From positions 1-8,537 of the forward strand of contig DATEZO010000164.1 of NCBI GenBank assembly GCA_035255485.1: 8,537 nucleotides of DNA. Reading direction: 5' to 3'. The stretch is from DATEZO01 sp035255485. GTDB lineage: Bacteria > Pseudomonadota > Gammaproteobacteria > Burkholderiales > Burkholderiaceae_D. The notes under the pieces were generated by a model. It was not told the DNA's origin. It saw only the letters and a program-made list of their open reading frames with translations, and did no database searches. Made by a program: the position numbers and the translations under genes. Below, piece by piece: positions 5,847 through 8,537 of the stretch. Each line of letters opens with the position of its first letter. Position 1 is the stretch's first letter.

Positions 5847-7302
5847 CATGGATTTCCTGTTGCTGGTCCTCGCTACGCCGCTGTTGGGTACGCTCGTGCT
5901 GAGTTTGATCGGACAACGCGATGCCGCCCCCGAGGTCAACATCGGCTTTAGCCTGGTTACCTTCATCGCTGCCGCAATGCTCACTGCGCAGATTATCGCC
6001 AGGGGCCCTGTCTTCGCATTTGGCAAGCTGTTTTTCGTTGACCCGCTCAATGTCTTTCTCGTCACGCTGACGGCATTCGTCGGGCTGACCACCTCGTTGT
6101 TCTCTCGCCCCTACATGCGCGTCGAACGCGATCATGGCAAGATGACGCCAAGTCGCATGCGTCTGTATCACAGCATGTATCAACTTTTCATGTTTGCCAT
6201 GTTGCTGGCGCTGATGACAAACAACGTGGGCATCCTGTGGGTAGCGCTGGAAGGGGCTACCCTGGCCACTGTGTTGCTGGTAAGCGTGTATCGGACGGCG
6301 ACCAGCCTGGAAGCGGCCTGGAAATATTTCATCCTGTGTGGCGTTGGCATCGCACTGGCGCTGTTTGGCACGATCCTGCTTTATCTGGCCGCCAACCGCC
6401 AGCTTGGCGCGAACACGGAAGCGTTGTTATGGACCAACCTGAATGGCGTCAAGATGCATCTTGAGCCGGCCATCATGTCGCTCGCATTCGTGTTTCTGCT
6501 GGTCGGTTACGGTACCAAGATGGGCTTGGTACCGCTGCATAGCTGGCTGCCTGATGCGCATGCCGAAGGTCCAACCCCTATCTCCGCAGTGCTGTCAGGC
6601 CTGCTGCTTAATGTCGCCCTGTACGCAGTGTTGCGCATCAAGGTGCTGGCGGACGGCGCCCTGCACAATGGCATGCCGGGCAAGCTGCTGGTCGGCTTTG
6701 GGCTGCTTTCGGTGTTGGTCGCCACCTTTTCCCTGTCGCGCCAGAAAGATGTCAAGCGCATGTTTTCCTACTCGTCGATCGAGCATATCGGGCTGATGAC
6801 CTTCGCGTTCGGCATTGGCGGGCCGATCGCGAGTTATGCCGGTTTGCTGCACATGACGGTCCATTCGCTAGTGAAATCCGCAATCTTTTTTACGGTGGGC
6901 CATGCAGCACAAAAGGCGGGCACCCAGATAATGGAAGATATTCGTGGCCTGGTGAAAGTCAGCCCGACGGTTGGCTGGGGCATGCTGTTGGGTACGCTGG
7001 CGATTCTGGGTATGCCGCCGTTCGGTGTGTTCGCCAGCGAGTTCCTGATTGTGACGACGGCGATGCGCGAATTACCATGGACAACGCCGGTATTGCTGCT
7101 GGCGCTGGGAGTGGCATTTGCATCGATTTTCGGCCGCGTGCTGCCAATGGTATTCGGCGAAACAAGCGTAAAGCCGCTCGTCCATCCTCCCGCACTGCTA
7201 CCGGTATTCATCCATCTCGGCATGGCGCTCGTGCTTGGCTTGTATATTCCCGTCTATTTGAACATGTGGTTTCGGCAGGCAGTCAATATAATCGTAGGGT
7301 AG
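5839..7302 (+). CDS. hyfF: HyfF-like antiporter-type membrane subunit
   Basis: A 487-aa second antiporter-like subunit (NuoL/M/N family), the usual HyfF length, with about 14 hydrophobic segments. Key residues are Glu138 (VALEGATL) on the TM5 equivalent, Lys227 (GTKMGLVPLHSWLPDAH), the VKRMFSYSSIEHIG loop (305-318), His338/His342/Lys346 (LLHMTVHSLVKSAIFF) and Glu401 (FGVFASEF). Where HyfB has Lys255 on the TM8 equivalent, this protein has Asn258 (LLLNVALYA), a feature I believe is shared by HyfF proteins. The ATG at 5839 lies inside hyfE; a second in-frame ATG at 5848 also has a GAAAG at a good distance, so the true start may be three codons later. Together with HyfB it gives two candidate ion pumps; no HyfD-like third antiporter gene is present between hyfC and hyfE. 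Confidence 0.93.
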   Translation: MTDMDFLLLVLATPLLGTLVLSLIGQRDAAPEVNIGFSLVTFIAAAMLTAQIIARGPVFAFGKLFFVDPLNVFLVTLTAFVGLTTSLFSRPYMRVERDHGKMTPSRMRLYHSMYQLFMFAMLLALMTNNVGILWVALEGATLATVLLVSVYRTATSLEAAWKYFILCGVGIALALFGTILLYLAANRQLGANTEALLWTNLNGVKMHLEPAIMSLAFVFLLVGYGTKMGLVPLHSWLPDAHAEGPTPISAVLSGLLLNVALYAVLRIKVLADGALHNGMPGKLLVGFGLLSVLVATFSLSRQKDVKRMFSYSSIEHIGLMTFAFGIGGPIASYAGLLHMTVHSLVKSAIFFTVGHAAQKAGTQIMEDIRGLVKVSPTVGWGMLLGTLAILGMPPFGVFASEFLIVTTAMRELPWTTPVLLLALGVAFASIFGRVLPMVFGETSVKPLVHPPALLPVFIHLGMALVLGLYIPVYLNMWFRQAVNIIVG

Positions 7303-7305
7303 ATG

Positions 7306-8537
7306 ATGAATGCTGAGGTGTTTACCGCAAGATATTCGGTTCCGTTCCGGGCACTGCATGGTATTGTCTCCGTATCGGTGGCCGATGTCGAAGCGCAAGA
7401 CTGGATACGTATTGCGCAGGCAATCCGCACGGAGGGCGGCCGCCTTATTTCGATCTGGGGCACCGACCGGCGACCGCTCGCCGATCACTACGTGATGTCG
7501 GCTGCCTATTGCGCGGCGGAGGGCTTGCTGTGGGTACGGATGGCAGTGGGAAAACAGGATGGATTTCCGGAGCTGTCTTCGATATTTCCCGCTGCGGAAA
7601 GGATGCAGCGCATGGTATTCGATCTTCTCGGAATACCGGCAAACGGGGCGGAAGATGTCCGGCCCTGGATCAATCACGGCAGATGGCCGGATGAGTATTT
7701 TCCGCTGCGTTACCAGTTCTCGGGCCTGGAACAATTCGATACTGCATTGAAAGCGTATCCATTCGTGCCGGTGGCAGGAGAAGGCGTACATGAAATTGCA
7801 GTCGGTCCAATACATGCCGGCACCATTGAACCCGGGCACTTTCGTTTCTCGGTCGTGGGTGAAAAGGTGCTGCGCCTGGAACAGCGCCTTGGTTATGCGC
7901 ATAAGGGAACCGAGAAGCTGTTTATCGGGCGTCCGGTCGCGGATGGCGCCCGACTGGCGGGGCGTGTCTCCGGGGACTCCAGCGTCGCCTATGCGTGGGC
8001 TTATTGCATGGCGAGTGAAGCCGTGGGTGCATGCGCGATTCCGCCGCGTGCGCAATGGCTGCGTGCGTTGCTACTCGAACGTGAGCGGATAGCGAACCAT
8101 CTGGGCGATCTTGGTGCACTTGGCAATGATGCCGGCCTGGCATTTGGCCTGGCTCAATTTACGCGAATAAAAGAGGATTGGGTACGTTTGAATCATCGGT
8201 TATTCGGCCATCGCTTCATGATGGACCGCATCGTTCCGGGCGGCGTGGCAGTCGATCCTGATGCCGAGGATATTGACTTGCTGCTGATGCAATGCAGTCA
8301 GGTCGAGAAAGATGTTCGGTCGCTACAGAATATTTATGAAAAACATGCCGGCCTGCAGGACCGCTTCATTTCTGCCGGTCGTGTCCCGCCAAAACTGGCT
8401 GCGGAGCTTGGTTTGTGCGGGCTGGCCGGGCGTGCCAGTGGCCAGGCGTGGGATGCCAGGGCTGATCAGGCGATCAGTCCTTACGCACAACTTGATGTAC
8501 GCATGGCGACACACCGCAACGGCGATGTTGCCGCACG
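7306..8537 (+). CDS. hyfG: HyfG-like NuoC-NuoD fused subunit lacking the first Ni-binding Cys pair (3' end off the window)
   Basis: The first 410 residues of a fused NuoC-NuoD subunit as in HycE/HyfG, open to the right edge. The NuoC-like part is about residues 10-140 and ends in WPDEYFPLRYQF. The large-subunit part begins with GPIHAGTIEPGHFRF (168-182 region) and RLGYAHKGTEK (194-204). In [NiFe] hydrogenases the next conserved element is R-x-C-G-x-C, the first nickel-ligand pair. Here it reads R-V-S-G-D-S (220-225), with the same ungapped distance to the downstream AYC..xE and PPRAQWLRALLLERER motifs. Both cysteines are thus serine, so nickel binding is unlikely. The second Cys pair would be beyond the edge. 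Two start ATGs are in tandem (7303, 7306); the second has the better distance to AGGG (7296-7299), three or six bases upstream. The gene begins right after the hyfF stop. Function: probably the peripheral redox or interface subunit of a non-hydrogenase, Ehr-like complex. Confidence 0.9.
   Translation, partial: MNAEVFTARYSVPFRALHGIVSVSVADVEAQDWIRIAQAIRTEGGRLISIWGTDRRPLADHYVMSAAYCAAEGLLWVRMAVGKQDGFPELSSIFPAAERMQRMVFDLLGIPANGAEDVRPWINHGRWPDEYFPLRYQFSGLEQFDTALKAYPFVPVAGEGVHEIAVGPIHAGTIEPGHFRFSVVGEKVLRLEQRLGYAHKGTEKLFIGRPVADGARLAGRVSGDSSVAYAWAYCMASEAVGACAIPPRAQWLRALLLERERIANHLGDLGALGNDAGLAFGLAQFTRIKEDWVRLNHRLFGHRFMMDRIVPGGVAVDPDAEDIDLLLMQCSQVEKDVRSLQNIYEKHAGLQDRFISAGRVPPKLAAELGLCGLAGRASGQAWDARADQAISPYAQLDVRMATHRNGDVAA

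Noticed and set aside
7198..8055. 285-aa open frame on the minus strand across the hyfF end and hyfG start
   Set aside because: It lies antisense to two clearly conserved genes, its protein is rich in His/Arg/Cys without any family motif, and there is no plausible upstream signal. It is a G+C-driven shadow.
7303..8537. Straight annotation as [NiFe] hydrogenase-4 or formate hydrogenlyase large subunit
   Set aside because: The first Ni-binding Cys pair is Ser/Ser at 7969-7980, so hydrogenase activity should not be claimed from homology.

Overview
The window (about 58% G+C by eye) looks like a proteobacterial chromosome, most likely betaproteobacterial (Burkholderiales-like). That placement rests on protein style and gene content only: a YbfB/YjiJ-type transporter, a Met-Pro tautomerase and a Hyf-type membrane operon. 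It is an inference, not a database result. There is no sign of phage, insertion sequences, CRISPR, or RNA genes.

Left part (1-1677): a YbfB/YjiJ-family MFS exporter, cut by the left edge, lies on the minus strand. Just upstream of it, in the same direction, is a 67-aa 4-oxalocrotonate-tautomerase-like enzyme, and the two are probably co-transcribed. Divergent from these is a small hotdog-fold acyl-CoA thioesterase on the plus strand. These are ordinary accessory metabolism genes with no evident link to the right-hand operon.

Middle (1678-2228): a hairpin-bearing spacer is followed by a small minus-strand ribbon-helix-helix (CopG-type) protein of 66 aa. It is divergent from the operon to its right. 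The gap between them contains an AT-rich patch (about 34% G+C over 2061-2130), overlapping TATAAT hexamers on both strands, a perfect 12-bp palindrome and a second short inverted repeat. This is a good candidate control region shared by the regulator and the operon.

Right part (2229-8537): a tightly packed operon in the order hyfB-hyfC-hyfE-hyfF-hyfG, with stop/start overlaps or gaps of a few bases. It encodes the membrane arm of a complex-I-like machine: two antiporter-like subunits, a NuoH-like and a NuoK-containing HyfE subunit. It also encodes the start of the peripheral NuoC/NuoD-fused catalytic subunit, which runs off the right edge. Annotation by homology would call this hydrogenase-4 or formate hydrogenlyase. 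However, the HyfG homologue has Ser-Gly-Asp-Ser exactly where [NiFe] hydrogenases have the first Cys-x-x-Cys nickel-binding pair. The complex is therefore probably not a hydrogenase. It resembles the energy-converting-hydrogenase-related (Ehr) class, whose electron donor and acceptor are unknown. The operon's redox partner genes (NuoB-like small subunit and others) would lie beyond the window.
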